Shown here: in pieces, positions 1-12,573 of the stretch
How the letters are laid out: each line of letters starts with the position of its first letter
Numbering within the stretch: the stretch's first letter is position 1
Source: Melanocharis versteri
Taxonomy: Eukaryota; Chordata; Aves; Passeriformes; Melanocharitidae
DNA: 64,000 bases
Direction: 5' to 3'
Assembly: GCA_013397845.1 (NCBI GenBank)
Contig: VZTG01004266.1
Coordinates: 1 to 64,000 of the forward strand
Notes under the pieces: model-generated
What the model was told of the DNA's origin: nothing
Seen by the model: only the letters and a program-made list of their open reading frames with translations
Databases searched by the model: none
Position numbers and translations under genes: made by a program

Positions 1-313
1 GGGCTGGGGACCGGGGGATGCTCTCTCGGGTGTCCCTGGTACTGGGCGATGGTCCCTTGGGTGCCCCCGGGGCCGGGGACCGGGGGATGCTCCCTCAGGT
101 GCCCCCGGGGCTGGGTACCAGGGCTGGGGACCAGGGGATGTTCCCTCAGGTGCTCCCGGGGCTGGGGGATGCTCCCTCGGGTGTCCTTGGTACTGGGTGA
201 TGCTCCCTCGAGTGCCCCCGGGGCTGGGGGATGCTCCCTCGGGTGCCCCCGGGGCTGGGGGATGCTCCCTCGGGTGCCCCCGGGGCTGGGGGATGCTCCC
301 TCGGGTGCTCCCG
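1..313. repeat. 31-bp GC-rich minisatellite, about nine units, cut by the window edge
   Basis: The landmark ATGCTCCCTC (or a near match) recurs at 18, 49, 87, 138, 169, 200, 231, 262 and 293. Most spacings are exactly 31 bp; two are longer, 38 and 51 bp. The last four units are nearly identical, while the first ones vary and carry extra GGGGACC segments, so the array seems to be homogenising toward its right end. Each unit has G-runs of three to five, so the plus strand could form G-quadruplexes. A 31-bp period is not a multiple of three, so the open frames across the array (up to 195 residues) are not a repeat protein. The array probably continues left of the window. Confidence 0.9.
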
Positions 314-3300
314 CCTGTGGAGAGCCCGGGGCTGGTGACCAGCTGCCTTTGCTGCCCAGGGTGTCACTCTGCACCCTGAGGTGTCCCCGCTGTAGGGACA
401 GGAAGGGATCAGGGGGTTGGACGTGGAAGTTCGGTGGAGTTCAGGTGAAACCCCTCTGCTCCCCTAATTTCCCCTGGTACCTGGATTTAGGGAGAGTCAG
501 GTACGTCCATCAGGTGCTGCTGCACCCTCACGGGAACCCAAATCTGTGTCCCCACCAACCGACCAGAGTTTGTCACCGTTTCAGAGCCCCACCAAACTGC
601 CAGGCCGAGGAGGGGCAGGTGGCACTGGAGCTTTGAACAGTGTTGGTCCCTAAGACACAGACAACTTCCCCTGCCCCATTTATTCTTTCAGGTGTAGGTT
701 GGGGTTTTTTTTCCACAGCTGCTGTGAACACCTTAAGGGTTTAAATATGATTTGGGGTGGAAAGGATGACTAATTTCTATGTATTCAATTATAATATGTA
801 TAAGACCTCCTAAAAGTGGCTTTTCTGATACTACATATCTTAAACCAAGAGGTTGCTGCGGAACTGAGTTTCTACCTTTATTTCTTTTTTCTGTTTTGGC
901 ACTTGTCTCTTTCTAATGAAACTGTTGGGTTTAATAGGAATGATTTTTATCCCCCTCAAATGAATCTTTGGAGCGGGCTCTGTTACAAAGCACCAGCAAG
1001 AGCCACTGTGTTGTAGCCAGTGTCACTGGGCCACCTGCAAGGCACCTGACCTTTGTGTTCAGCAGCCCAACACCAGATTGTGTTTATCAAAGTGTCCCCC
1101 TGACTGATTTCTCTGAAATTATTTGATAGCCTTCCCTGTACGAACTCCGGCAATTTTTATATGCAATAGGAAAGTATTTATTGATGCAAGCAAATGCTTA
1201 GTTTGAAAGATAAAACAGGAAAACACTACTATAAAATGCTCGTTTTTCCACTTCTGCCTGGCATAACTCACCCGGGAGTGAACAGCTCAGCTCGGATCGG
1301 TGGGAATTGCAGGGATCTGTGATACCTGTGTGCAGCACGTGTAAAACCCTGCTGGTGCTCACCGGGGATTCTGCTTTGTCTCCAGTCCAGGCAGGTGTAA
1401 ACACGGGGCCAGGAGGGGCCGCAGCAGTGGGACGATTATCCCTGCCCTGGGATGAGAGAAGTGACACACTGCCTGACTCGAAAAGTGCAGCCTGGGCCTG
1501 GATCAGGTAGTTCAGCACAGCGTGCCAAACTAGGATTTTCTTTTCACGTTTCGTGCTGTCCTGATCTGAGATTTTGAACCCTTCAGCTTCTGCATGTTGG
1601 TCCCCAGATCAGAAAGCTGCAGATACCTCTGGCTGCTTTTCTGTTTCCTCTCCTCCCTGGCTGCACAGAAAGGTGCTGCACCTCTGGTAGATCGTTCCTT
1701 ATGAAGGATTGTGCACTAAACACTGTTTAACACAGAGATGTTTTAATAAGATTTCTCCCAAACTTTGGGACACAACGCGTGTGTCGGGACATCCGCAGGC
1801 GTGAGGGGGTGGCAGATGACAGAATCCCCCCTGGTTTAACCCCTCCACGTGGGATGTGCTGCTGCTGTGCAGGTTGCAGAGCCAGGCAGGAGCTCTGGCT
1901 CCGGCAGGGCAGCAGTGCAGCGTGCTCTGGGATCAGGAGGAGCAGCTATTGTTCTCCAGAGCCGTGGCTCCGATCCAAACGTGCGCGCTGGGGATGGGAT
2001 TTGTACCGCTGGCGCTCGCAGCCTCCACGCGCACGACCAGCAAGTCGCTGTTAGAAATGGTTACTCCTCGGGGAGAGGGGAGCTGGGAAGATGGACTCGC
2101 GAGGGGAGCAGCAGTGAGATGGCACCCTATCCTCGGTGATAAATGGCAGCATTAACAAGGCTTGGTCGAGAGGAACCCTACAGATTTATGGCTTCCTGTC
2201 TCCACCAGCAGATGCCATTATGGCTGACAGAACAGAATGCCTTTCAAGAGGGAACTGGGCTGGGATTATGAAGAAGGGGGGAAAAAAAAGCAAGCGGAGT
2301 CTGGTGTCCATTTTTATCCACTGGTCAGAATTGGCTGATAGATTTGAATAGAGCTGGAACTACCCAGCGTTCGTGTGCTCCCTGCTCCTGTTATTTATAA
2401 CGGAGTTGGTGAAGGTCATTTAGCATCTCTTTTAGCACAGGAAGAACCCATAATATTTACTGAAAGCATTTTTGCACTCTTGAAAATTAGAGATAATAAA
2501 ATGAACAGATAGCACTGGAGGCTTCCTTGGCTTATCCAATGGAATAATCTCGATGGGTGCTTAATGTTTACTTTGGAAATGCAGCAAATGATTCTGAAGC
2601 TATATTGAATTTTATCTATTTTTATTACATTGCAGAATAATATTTCTCTTTCCTGACAAAATGTTATGACCAGTAATAGCAATGGCAGTTATGCATGTTC
2701 AAAAAAGAGTAATCAAATCTCATGCTTCAGGGCATGAGCTGAATTCCCCACTGGGATCCAGAAGGAATTTTTTCCCCCCAAATATAGCAATATACAATCA
2801 AGTAGGTATGTTCTTAGAGGATTTTCAATTTCTTGGTTAGGTGCAGATTACATGGAGCAACAGTGTGACCTGGGACTGTGAAAATCCTCTCTTGCCGTAG
2901 CTTTGGGCTGGTTTGGGTCCGATTTTTCAGCCTGATGTGTGTGATTTGTTGTGCTTACAGTAAAGTTTACAGCCACTTTCGAGCACAATAAAGGGCCAAA
3001 TGCTCTCTGTGTACCTGACTCTGATAACAGTTCCCATCACGTGTAGTCACAACAAGCTCAGCTGTGTGAATTGCAGTGTTTTATCTGACTTATTTTTGTT
3101 GTCTGTCTTTCTTTCAGTGACTGCTCTGCTGATAATTAAACGTGGGGATTTTTTTCTTTCCTTCCTTTTTTTTCCTCCCTAGAAGTTATATATATATAGG
3201 TACACAACTCCTCTTGGATGAAATTCACAGTGTTGGTGACCCCTTTCACGCTTTGCCTACCACTTTAGAGAAAGAAAAAGTGGAAATTCTGACAAGTCCT

Positions 3301-4436
3301 ACGAACAAAAAAAGGGTTAGAAATATTTGATCTGATAAATAAAAAAAAATTCAGTATTGCTAGTTAATGGCATTGTCAGCCTCAGTGTTTACTTTTCTCT
3401 TTTTAGAATTATTGGGGGAAAAATATTTTGAAAAGGATTTGGATTACAACGATTTTGAAAGAATCAACTTGAGGACAGACTGAGGATTCTTTAGAGAAAA
3501 TAGAGAACCCTGTAGCTCTGTTGCAGTCCCTGCCTAGGGACAGCATTGACGGTGCCCATTCCACTGAGGCACATTTGACCAACACGATGCAGATCCAGCA
3601 GTTCCTCTGGGCAATCTCTTCCAGTGGCTTTACCATAGAAAAATTTATCCTACTGTTGGAAAACTGTTTCTTTTGGGGGCTTTTGCAGATGAAATGGAGA
3701 ACAGTTTCTTCCTTTCCTCCTTGCAGCAGTTTTTAACATCTCTGCAGATGCGTTGCCTCCACTCCCCAGACCATGCCCAGTTCTTCATCCATCCCTCGCA
3801 CATCACGTTCCCCAGCCCTGGCCCTCATTCCCCTGCTCCGTGGCTGGACAGCACATGTTTTGGGGTGCAGTGCCAAAACCTGGCTGCTGGGTTGCGTTTC
3901 CAGCTCCCCAGCAGCGAGTGGGATTATTTCACATGTCTGACACATGACAGTGCTGTTTGCGTGTCCCAGTTTGACACCCGCCCTTTCTGCAGCAGCATGA
4001 CACCGTTGACTCACGGAGAGCTTCTGATTCACTGCAAGCCCAGCTGCTTTCCTGCAGAACTGCTTTGTAATCAGTTGTCCCCATCCTATATTTGAGCAGT
4101 TGATTATGCATCAGTGACAACTTTGCACTGATTCATCTTGAATTGCATCCTATTTTTTTCCGAGTGTTCCTGCGATTTGTCAGGCTCGTTCTGGATTACA
4201 ATGCTGCCTTCAAAGGCTGCTGCCGTCCCCCCTGGCTCAGTACCATCTGCAGATCTGCTGCTCAATATTTGCTGTTCCACCTCCTGAGACATTAATAAAA
4301 GTATTGGATGTTGCCAGGCCCAGGACACACTCCAGACATTATTCCAGCCTGACAATGGGCCATGAGGGGATAATCCTGGAGTGTGATTCTCCTACCTCTT
4401 CCAGCCCCCTGCAAGTCATCTGGAGGATGTGTCACC
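314..4436. other. No gene recognised
   Basis: The longest open frame is 140 codons (3673-4095, plus) and has no recognisable domain. The stretch mixes AT-rich parts (700-830, 2400-2720, 3130-3420) with GC-richer parts (1780-2150). A short TA run sits near 3187-3198. No splice-flanked exon, RNA gene or mobile element could be identified. Confidence 0.55.
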
Positions 4437-4692
4437 CAGGGAACAGGGACAGGACAAGGGAAAATGGCCTCAGGCTGGGCCAGGGGAGGCTCAGCTTGGA
4501 CAGCAGCAGGAATTTCCCCATGGAAAGGGTGCTCAGGCCTTGGCAGGGGCTGCCCAGGGAGGTTTGGAGTCCCCATCCCTGGAGGTGCCCAAGGAAAGGC
4601 TGGATGTGGCACTCAGAGCTCTGGGCTGGGGACAAGGCAGGGATCAATCACAGCTTGGACTGGATGATCCTGGAGCTCTTTTCTGGAAACTC
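4437..4692 (+). mobile_element. CR1 LINE, 5'-truncated 3' tail, plus strand
   Basis: The order of landmarks follows the avian CR1 3' end: a GGGACAGGACAAGGG motif, then AATGGCCTCAGGCTG, GGCTGCCCAGGGAGGT, CATCCCTGGAGGTG, GGATGTGGCACT, and finally GGACTGGATGATCCTGGAGC near 4656. This part of CR1 encodes the end of the reverse-transcriptase protein and the 3' untranslated region. It is interrupted and diverged, so open frames running through it are not functional. The usual terminal octamers are not clear after 4692. The assignment rests on remembered family consensus. Confidence 0.85.
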
Positions 4693-7600
4693 TTGGGCCT
4701 CTACAAGATTTCAGGGATGGCCACTGGTAGTCCTGAGATCCTCCTCAGACCTGGTTAATGGCCTGACCTTTTCTCTGTGCTTTCCAAGTGCTCCTGAAAC
4801 TCTGCTCCTCCTGCAGGCAGAGCTCACCCTCCTCTGACACTGGCCCAGATTATTTTTGCAATCTGATCACAGCTGATTCCCAGAGCGAAGATGAAAGTAA
4901 AAAAGGCTTTCTTAGGGTGATCTGTCAGAAGCTTTCTCCCTCTGCTGAGTGACAGATGTAATCTGTCCTGAGTCTTTTCCTGCATAGGGAAGGCACTTAC
5001 CAAACACTTTCTCCTTATTATGTTCCTTCAAGTTGGATCTCATTTGGGGACTTTCTCTTTGTAATTTTTTTCCCTGTGTGTTCGTGGCCTCTGTGAGGAA
5101 CTCAGATAAGTCTTTGCTGCGCTTTTTTCCCATTTAGACATGTTTATAGAACATGTACTTAGGATTTTGCTTTTTTAAGAATATTCCTTGCCATGCTATA
5201 GAGGAATCCTTTTCCCTACAGAAGGGTGGAACAGCAGCACTGGGGCAAAATCCTTTTCCCCCTTTGTCTGTACACAGAGGAGTTTGGTGGGGTGGTAGGG
5301 AAGGTTAAATTTCCCCTGCTATCACCAATAATTTCTGCTTTGAGTCCTGGCAGCATTTCCAGAGCCCTTTGCCTTCTAATCTTCACTACAGGATTCACCC
5401 TTTGGCTGCAAAACAGGCCCTGGAGTTTGAACTCCCATCTCACTGCAAAAACTCATCTTTTGGGGCCAGGAAAGGAGAATTTCAAGCGGTGCAGGGCTTT
5501 GCAGAGCTCTGGCTGCAGCCACCTTCTCCAGCCCCATCTGGGGTTCATCTCCCCAACCATGGCACCAGCAGGATCTCACTCCGAGCTTCGCATCCAGCTC
5601 ACCGTGAATTCTTCAGCCACCACATCCAGAATTTATCATTCAGCCTTGCAAAGACTGGGACAGCCTGGAAGCTTTCCGTTCAGGAACTGAATTTCTCCTT
5701 CCTTAAATCACAACAAGTCTCCAGTTTGAAAAATGCAGGCATAAGCACGCCGCTTTTTCTGAAATAAGCACAGCAACCCTGTGATATCATTTCCCAATAA
5801 ATCAGCAAAAGCAGCGAATTAAATTAGTTGGATCTAAAAGTTGTTCAGGCCACAAACCTCCTATTTTCTTCGGTGGATATTAAGTCCCTGCTCTGCACGC
5901 ACTTGGACTAGTGCATTTATTTTCTTTCCTAAAAACCAGCAAGATTGTTAGAATTTTTTGAAAATAATAACAATTAGCTGGAACTGGGCAGGAAAGGGAC
6001 CGTAGTCTTCAACAATTCCTTGGGAAAAGACAGAATTTAAAAAAAGAAAAACTGAGAACTGCCATTTTTAGGGGGAAAAGCAGCATCAAGGAGGCAGTGT
6101 TCTTCCAGCTCCTTTTTTCTTAAAATACCAGGTTTCATTGAAAAATCTGTTTTAATAGATTCTTAAAAATAAACTTTGAATGTTGGAATTATAAATGGGG
6201 ATGTTTTATGCAATGCCTGCAAAGGAGAGGTTTGAAGATGATATCAGGGTTTTTTTCCCAGTGAATCCAAAATATGACTGTGCAGAGCTTAATTTGGAAC
6301 GAGGAAATGAACAGCACAGGGACTGCATTTGGCCATCCATGATGCCATCAATTAATTATTTGTCTTTTATTAGTATGATTAATTTTATTATTTATAGCTG
6401 CAGAATGAATTTATGCTGAAAATTGGAATAATTAATGTATCTGTAAAATAATATGGCCTTAAAATGGTAGTGATGCTTTGTAAAACCTCCAGGATTGTGT
6501 TTCTTATAAATGGGGAAAAGGTGAGGCCCTAAATACTTTCAAAATCTGTAATTCCCTAAATTGTCACTTGTCCCCTGTCCCCCTAAGCCATCCTGGAAGT
6601 TTTTTCCGTGTCAAATAAAGATAAATGGACAAACACAGTTTACACATACCAAGTACATTTGTTTAATAAACAATGCTGAAAAAGTTCAACTGAAACTCTA
6701 AAGGCACTAAAAGGGGCAAAATGCTTAATTTTGAACCATCAAAGTGTTTCAATTGAAATGTCATTTTAACAAGTCGATGTAAGGGCCGAAGTGTTTGTAC
6801 AGCAAAAAGCAAAAAATTCAGAAAGCAAAATGTGAAAACTAAAGGAAAGCAAATTTTTTTCCACAGAAGTTCCAGAAGTTTCTGAATGTTCGTGAGAACG
6901 TTTGCACCTGGGCCCAGGGGCTGAGCTGGCGTTTTTGGGTGGGACCCAGCCCAGGTGTGCCCAATTCCCAGCTCCCCCAACGAGCAGCAGCTGGGGCAGG
7001 GCAGGGGCACTATTTAAGTGATCCACCGAGGGATGCTGGGTTTTGGGAGGCTCAGGATGCTCCAGGGAGAGGTTTCCCCTTCCAGTGCTCATCCCGGCGT
7101 GGCTCTGCACCTCATTCTTCCAGGTAAGTCGTTATCACTTATTATTTTTCTTGTGCTTCCTCTGTGGTCTGGTTTGAATTTGTTCTGTGAAGGAATTTCT
7201 CTGAAGGAAAAAAAGTTATTTTCTGTCTCTCCGCAAGCAGAGAGAAACTCAAGTTTGTAGATTTAGCTGCAAACTCAGGTGCTAAACTTCAGTGTTTATG
7301 CCTAAGCTGGTAGCATATTTAATGTTTTCTCTGTAACCAATGCGTCTTTAGTTTGAAAAAATGGAATTTTATCAGTGGATTACAAACAGTTGAAAAGCTG
7401 GAGATGGAAAGCAAAGAGCTCTCTGTAGAAATGAGTGAAATTTATAAAAGGAGCACTTCAGAAATGTGGAAGTCTAAAGCACTAAGAGAAAAACTGTGAG
7501 GAAAAGTAGTTTTTTAATTGGAAATTTAGGAGTGAAAAGTAGGGTATTCAGAAAGAAGACTTACTGTTCGACAATAATAATTGGGTTTGTGTTAAAAGTG

Positions 7601-8335
7601 TCAAAAATAAGAGTGATAAAAAGCTGGACAATTAGTATTTTTGGCGTGTGAAGGCTAACAGTGTGGAGTAACAAAGCTGTATTTGTGGTTATTTAGAAAA
7701 AGTGCTGTGTGCTGCTGTTTCTTTGACTAAAGAAAAGTTCTGGGAGTTTTTTTGATGGCTCTCTGTGGTCAGAATGTTGCTCCCTTTGTTCCTAAATGAT
7801 GAGGCCCTCCTGGAGCACCTGTGGCAAACTGCTTCCATCCCTCCCAGCTGCTTCAGAGGAGGCTGAACGGGTTCTGCAAATTCAGGGTTGGAGAGATCAA
7901 ATTCAGGTGTGATCCAGCCCCTCGTTATCTCCCGGGGGTGATGAGTCCCAGGTGATGCCCAGAGAAATGAGCTTTGGTACCTGGGAGCTGTTGGAAAAAC
8001 GTTTGGTTGTTACATTTTTGTGCTTTGTGATGCTCAGCGTGCAAAGGCTTTTTGAGAACGGAGGCTGAGGTTGTTCAGGTTGGCTTGTAGGGTTCTCCAT
8101 TAAAAAAAAAAAAGGATATTTAATGGGGGAATGGAATTCCAGGTTTGTGGAGCAATATTACAAAGGGAACCATCGAGCCATTTTCATGGAGATTGAATGA
8201 CACCTTCATGGTCCTTTCTCTACTTCTGCTTTTAATATAAATGGTGTAGCAAATACAGGTGGGGAAAAAAAGCAAAAAAAGCTCACCTGTCAAAATATAG
8301 CTCTGTTTGGTTACCTCTGTCCATGGGACAATTTT
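4693..8335. other. No gene recognised; AT-rich single-copy-like DNA
   Basis: Nothing here reads as a gene. The longest frames are 154 codons (5226-5690, plus) and 132 codons (5369-5767), overlapping in different frames and without domains. A perfect CAG/GTAAGT splice-donor match lies at 7121-7129, but no partner exon is visible. Poly-A and poly-T runs are scattered, for example around 8101. Confidence 0.5.
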
Positions 8336-8820
8336 AGTAACCTGTCAATCAATGGGCTGCTAAATAGCCTCTCCTAAGCACAATCTGCTATTTCAGACGA
8401 CATCAGTGTGTCAATCATTTATTGAATCAAAGCCAAATTTGAAGCAAAGCAAGCCCAGTTTGTCAATCACTGCTCAGTATTCTCTCCACTAACCACCTGA
8501 CAGCTTTTAACTTTTCACTTTTATATTCCATGCAGCTAGTTAAGATTCTTTCATTTTTAATTGGCCTTCTTTTATGATTGGTAGCTAAGCAACTAATATG
8601 TTGTTTTATATGGTAATAATGGGCCCAAACTTGAGAGCTTTCTTGACCATTCCTATTTGTTGTTGGGAAATTATTTTCCTTCAAGTTGCTAAATAGCAGA
8701 TGTAGCAGAAACAGTTATTTAATTATGGGTTGTCCTGTTGTTTCTATCTATAAACACTTTTGGCACTGTTTAAAAATAAATACTGCATGCGCTGGCAAAT
8801 ATATACTGAGTGATTTTAAC
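8336..8820. promoter_or_regulatory. Candidate enhancer with clustered TALE (PBX/PREP/MEIS) sites
   Basis: The nonamer TGTCAATCA occurs three times in 127 bp, at 8343-8351, 8409-8417 and 8461-8469. The first lies in CTGTCAATCA, the exact reverse complement of the PBX-PREP decamer TGATTGACAG. A MEIS/TGIF-type TGACAG follows at 8498-8503. The block is AT-rich and unrepetitive, with many homeodomain-like TAATT and ATTAA cores, and has no long open frame. Clustered sites of this kind are typical of conserved developmental enhancers in vertebrate gene deserts. The sites are seen directly; enhancer function and conservation are inferred, and the target gene is unknown. Confidence 0.4.
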
Positions 8821-11800
8821 TCCTGATAGAGTCCTTTGGAATTTCACTGCTCATTTACAGGGAAAACTGGGTGCAAAAAGGAAAGGATTGCCAAAAAAGC
8901 AGTTTGGAAAAATATTAGCAGAGGACAGAGCGAGAAATCTGTTTCAGAATCCCACTAGGCTTTAGTCCAACCTGATCAGCTTTCAGTCTTAATTTAGGTA
9001 CAATTAAATTTCTGAGGCCAAGTACAGTGCTGCGAGCCACCATCTCTCAAAATAAGCCAAAAAGTCCTTCCCCAACGAACTTGTCTGCCTTTTCTCTGTG
9101 TTCATTTTGTGTGCTTTGATTTAATTAAAATTTTCCGGGCCTGAGATGTAAAACTTGTGGGTCAGGAGTGGGGCCCCCGAAGGTGACCCCGGGTCTTGGG
9201 GTGGTTTCCATCCCCTCTCCCCATCGTGCACAAGACAAGCCCTGCCTTCCATGTGTGTAAAATGAGCCCACAGCTCCCCGAAAATGCTCCTGCCTTTCTA
9301 TTTCCAAGGACTGTCATCAGCAAAGCCAAAGTGTTGTTCTCAGACAGAAAGAATCAACTTTCTGTCCTTCCCATGAAAGGAAGTTTGGGGAAAGAACTAT
9401 TTCTGTGTTACATAAAATTCTATTTTGGGTTCAAAAGAGTTTTCTTCATTTAATTCCTTTGCATATCTGTTTGATGGGCTTCTGGCTGTCTTTTGACAGA
9501 CTGCTGTCATCTGGTTTGATCCAAAACTGTGAAACTCCAGATGTGCCCAAGAACTTGGGAGAACATGGGCTTAGTTTTGTGAAAAGCTGCAGGAGGTTTT
9601 GAGGCAATCTGATACAAAATGTACTTCCCAGCCCTATTTGAATTTTACATTGGGTTTTGTACTTCTTTCTACCAAAGTAAAAAGCAAAAGAGACTGACAG
9701 CACATGAGGATTGACAGTGGAGAGGCAAATGGGAGCTTTGGAGCTTGGAGTGCTGCAGAAATCCAGCCCAGTGTGAAATGTGGGTGCTTTTCCCCAGTGA
9801 GAAGCCAAGGGAGGTTCTGGAGAGCACTGGGAAATAAAATAAATACTGGTGCTAAATCCAGGTGTCCCTCTCAGGATGAAGATCCCACCAGAGGGTTGAG
9901 ATTGGGTAATTAATAGACAAAACCAAAAGCTCTAAAGCAGATCTTCCTGTGCAACTGCAGGAAAACAGCAAATTTGCTGACAAATGAGTTCTCGAGGAAG
10001 TGCCAAAAGATATAGTTTGGTTTGTCTCCTCTGGATGGGATTTCTGCTGCCTTTCATGGATACCCATGGCATTAACTAACGATTAGTTGGAGATCAGTGG
10101 CACTCTGAGAAATGAGGTGTAAGTCTGGCTGCACGAGCGAGCAAGAGATTTTTATTTTTTTGTGCGTAGATTTTGCTCTCTTTACATCACCAGCTATTAG
10201 CCAGAGCTTTTTTAGAGAAGGTGTTCTGATCCCCGGCTGCCTCCGTGGCTTGGCACAGATTGTTCATCTTGGCTCCCAGGGTGTTCAGGCCTGGCTGAAC
10301 ATGAGCTGAGCTCTGGTGCTTCTGAGCACAGGGGAAACCCACACAGCACCCACCTACACAGCACCTGGCCTGTGAATCGGCAGGAGATGCTCCAGGCAGG
10401 AATTAGGAGACACAGGATCACAAATATTACACAAATAGGAGATACTGTGGTGCAGCAGAGCCAGGATTACTCACAGGGACTCTTACAACTGCTTTATTTT
10501 GGTTGTTCCTGTTACTGTGGTGCTGAGCAGTGTAAATCTGCCTGCATGGGCGTTGTACTCCTGTCCTTCAGCTGCTCTCAAGGACCCTTGAGACCAGCAG
10601 AAATGATAATTTTTGAAGTGTTTAAGCGTGTAAATTGTACAGTGGCATTTTTTAGGTGAAACCTGTTGGTTGAGAGCATCTGCAAATCCTGGCTGGCATT
10701 CCCAGCTGGGCAGAAATGCTGGAGTGAAGCCTCTTTTTCTGTTTGATGAGGTGATTTGCTTGGTGTCCTGTGCCTCCACTGGCAGCCAGGGATGTGCTTT
10801 AGTGTCATTGATTGCACAAAGGTTTAAAAGGTTTTTCGAGCCATTTGTCCCTGGCAAACTTAAATGTGGGGTCTGGGTCTGTTCTTTGAGCACTTCCTGT
10901 GTTACCTGGGACCAGAGAGGAAAAAAGCAGGAGGTTTTTTGGGAATGCTGCCCAGTTCTTTATTCCATGGGAGGTTTGTCCTGGTGCAGCCCCAGTCCCG
11001 AGGCTGTTGCTGTTTCTCTTTGGCTCCTGGAGCTCCTGGCAGAGCACCTCCTGTCCCTGAGTGAACTGTGCAGGGCTCTCCAGCTAAAATGATAATATTC
11101 CCTGTTACTTACTTAGCAAGGCCATTTTTCCAGCAATGTGTCAAAAAGTTGATCAGTGTCAACTGCTGCCTTTGTTCACCCCTGTCATGGGAGCAGCACA
11201 AAGCCAAAAATGATGAATCCCTCTCCTAATTGGAAATGGAGGGAGAATTTGCTAAAGCAGAATGCAGTTACCTGTGCTGGAGCTCCTCCAGGACACTCTG
11301 GTGAGCACAGCCACCCTTCCCACGAGTGAAATGGGATTTTTAGCTGTGCTGAGGGCTTGGATTCTGTGAGTTTACATCTCAAACACCCACGGACCAGGAG
11401 CTCTGTGCAGCCCCTGAAGCAACAGGAAGCCTGGCCCTGTCACCTCGTTGTTCCTGAGTCTGCTCTGCCATCCCTCCCAACCCACTGAGCAGCTCCAGGA
11501 GCGGGGAGGAGAGGCTGTGCTGGCAAACCCTTTTTGATAATCCAGAATTTAAATGCTGGGTGCCGTAACCGGTGTCATTTAGATGTACTGACTGCTCAAG
11601 CTGCAGCTTTCAGCACAGAAAAGCGAGGTGTGACCCTCCCTGGGTGACACAGGGATCTCAAATGCCAAGTGAGGCTTTCCCCGTGGGTGGGAGGATCCCA
11701 GGTGGGCTTTGTTCAGAGCCACATTTGTCCTAAAGTGGAACTAAGGCCAGAAAGGGTTAATGTACACATGCAGATGCATGCTGGAGGCAATGTGAGGGAT

Positions 11801-11956
11801 TGAAAACCGTGGAAAAATCACCCTGAGAGATTTGAAAATAGCAACAAAAAAAATGAAGATGGCTTCATTTAGAAACCTGGCTATTGTTTGTCTTAACTAG
11901 CACGCTCAGCTGTGGGTTTTTATAGCTATGCATGTGAGCTGGGGTGTGGAGAGGAG
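8821..11956. other. No gene recognised
   Basis: The longest open frames are 140 codons (10670-11092, plus) and 136 codons (10483-10893, minus). They overlap on opposite strands and resemble no protein I know. No mobile element was recognised. Confidence 0.5.
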
Positions 11957-12134
11957 AGGTTTCTGTTGGGTATTAGGGAAAATTTCTTTGCTGGAAAGGT
12001 TGTCCTGCCTGGTTGTGTAGATGTGGCTCCTAGGGATGAGGTTTAGTGGTAAAACTTGCAGTGCTGGGGGAGTGCTGGGACCTGATGCTCCTCGGGATCT
12101 TCCTGAACCTGATTCTGTGATTCTGTAAATCTGA
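11957..12134 (+). mobile_element. CR1 LINE 3' end with terminal octamers, plus strand
   Basis: The segment reads like a CR1 tail: a GAGGTTTCTGTTGGGTATTAG-like start near 11957, GGAAAATTTCTTT near 11980, GTGGCTCCTAGGGATGAGGT, TTTAGTGG, then CTTGCAGTGCTGGG. It ends in GATTCTGTGATTCTGT (12111-12126), the tandem octamer that marks the 3' end of CR1. Part of the consensus is missing between about 12000 and 12020, so the copy has an internal deletion as well as 5' truncation. The octamer fixes the orientation as plus. Confidence 0.85.
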
Positions 12135-12472
12135 ACGGATGCCCAGGATTTCAAACACCTATAAAACCTGGGCGTTCTGTTGCTCACATCTGACTAACGG
12201 CACGTGTTCCACGCTCAGGGCTGAGGGGTGTCTGGGTGCTGGGAATGGCAAGCACTGAGCCAAGCAGGGGAAAGCTCTGCAATGTGAACTGTGCTCACAC
12301 TCAGCTGCCCTGAGCCAGGTCCCTGGCTGGAACCTCCCCCGACCCCTTTGCAGCACATCCCAGTAAAACGGCCGTCAGTGCAGCTGCTCAGGGCACCAGG
12401 GGATGTCATGAATTAAAATCACTTGACCTCTAAAGAAAGTGCTGCTTGAAACACGTAACACTCCAGAAAGCC

Positions 12473-12573
12473 TCGTTTCCAACACCACCCTGCATCCCAA
12501 GGACTTCCCAACACTTAAATAATCAGCTTACAATTAATTTGACAGTCTATTATTCGTTTCCAACACCACCCTG
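12473..12573. repeat. Exact 20-bp direct repeat pair
   Basis: TCGTTTCCAACACCACCCTG occurs at 12473-12492 and again, unchanged, at 12554-12573, with 61 bp between. The flanks of the two copies do not match. It could come from local slippage or template switching, or it could flank a small insertion. Confidence 0.8.

Noticed and set aside
18..636. Repeat-containing open frames over the minisatellite
   Set aside because: The 31-bp unit shifts the frame at each repeat, so a conserved repeat protein is not possible.
4304..4837. 177-codon plus-strand frame
   Set aside because: Most of it is read-through of a CR1 3' tail in a non-coding frame.
7121..7129. Perfect splice donor CAG/GTAAGT, possible exon of a non-coding RNA
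   Set aside because: A 9-base perfect match is expected about once by chance in 64 kb on two strands, and no partner acceptor or exon is evident.
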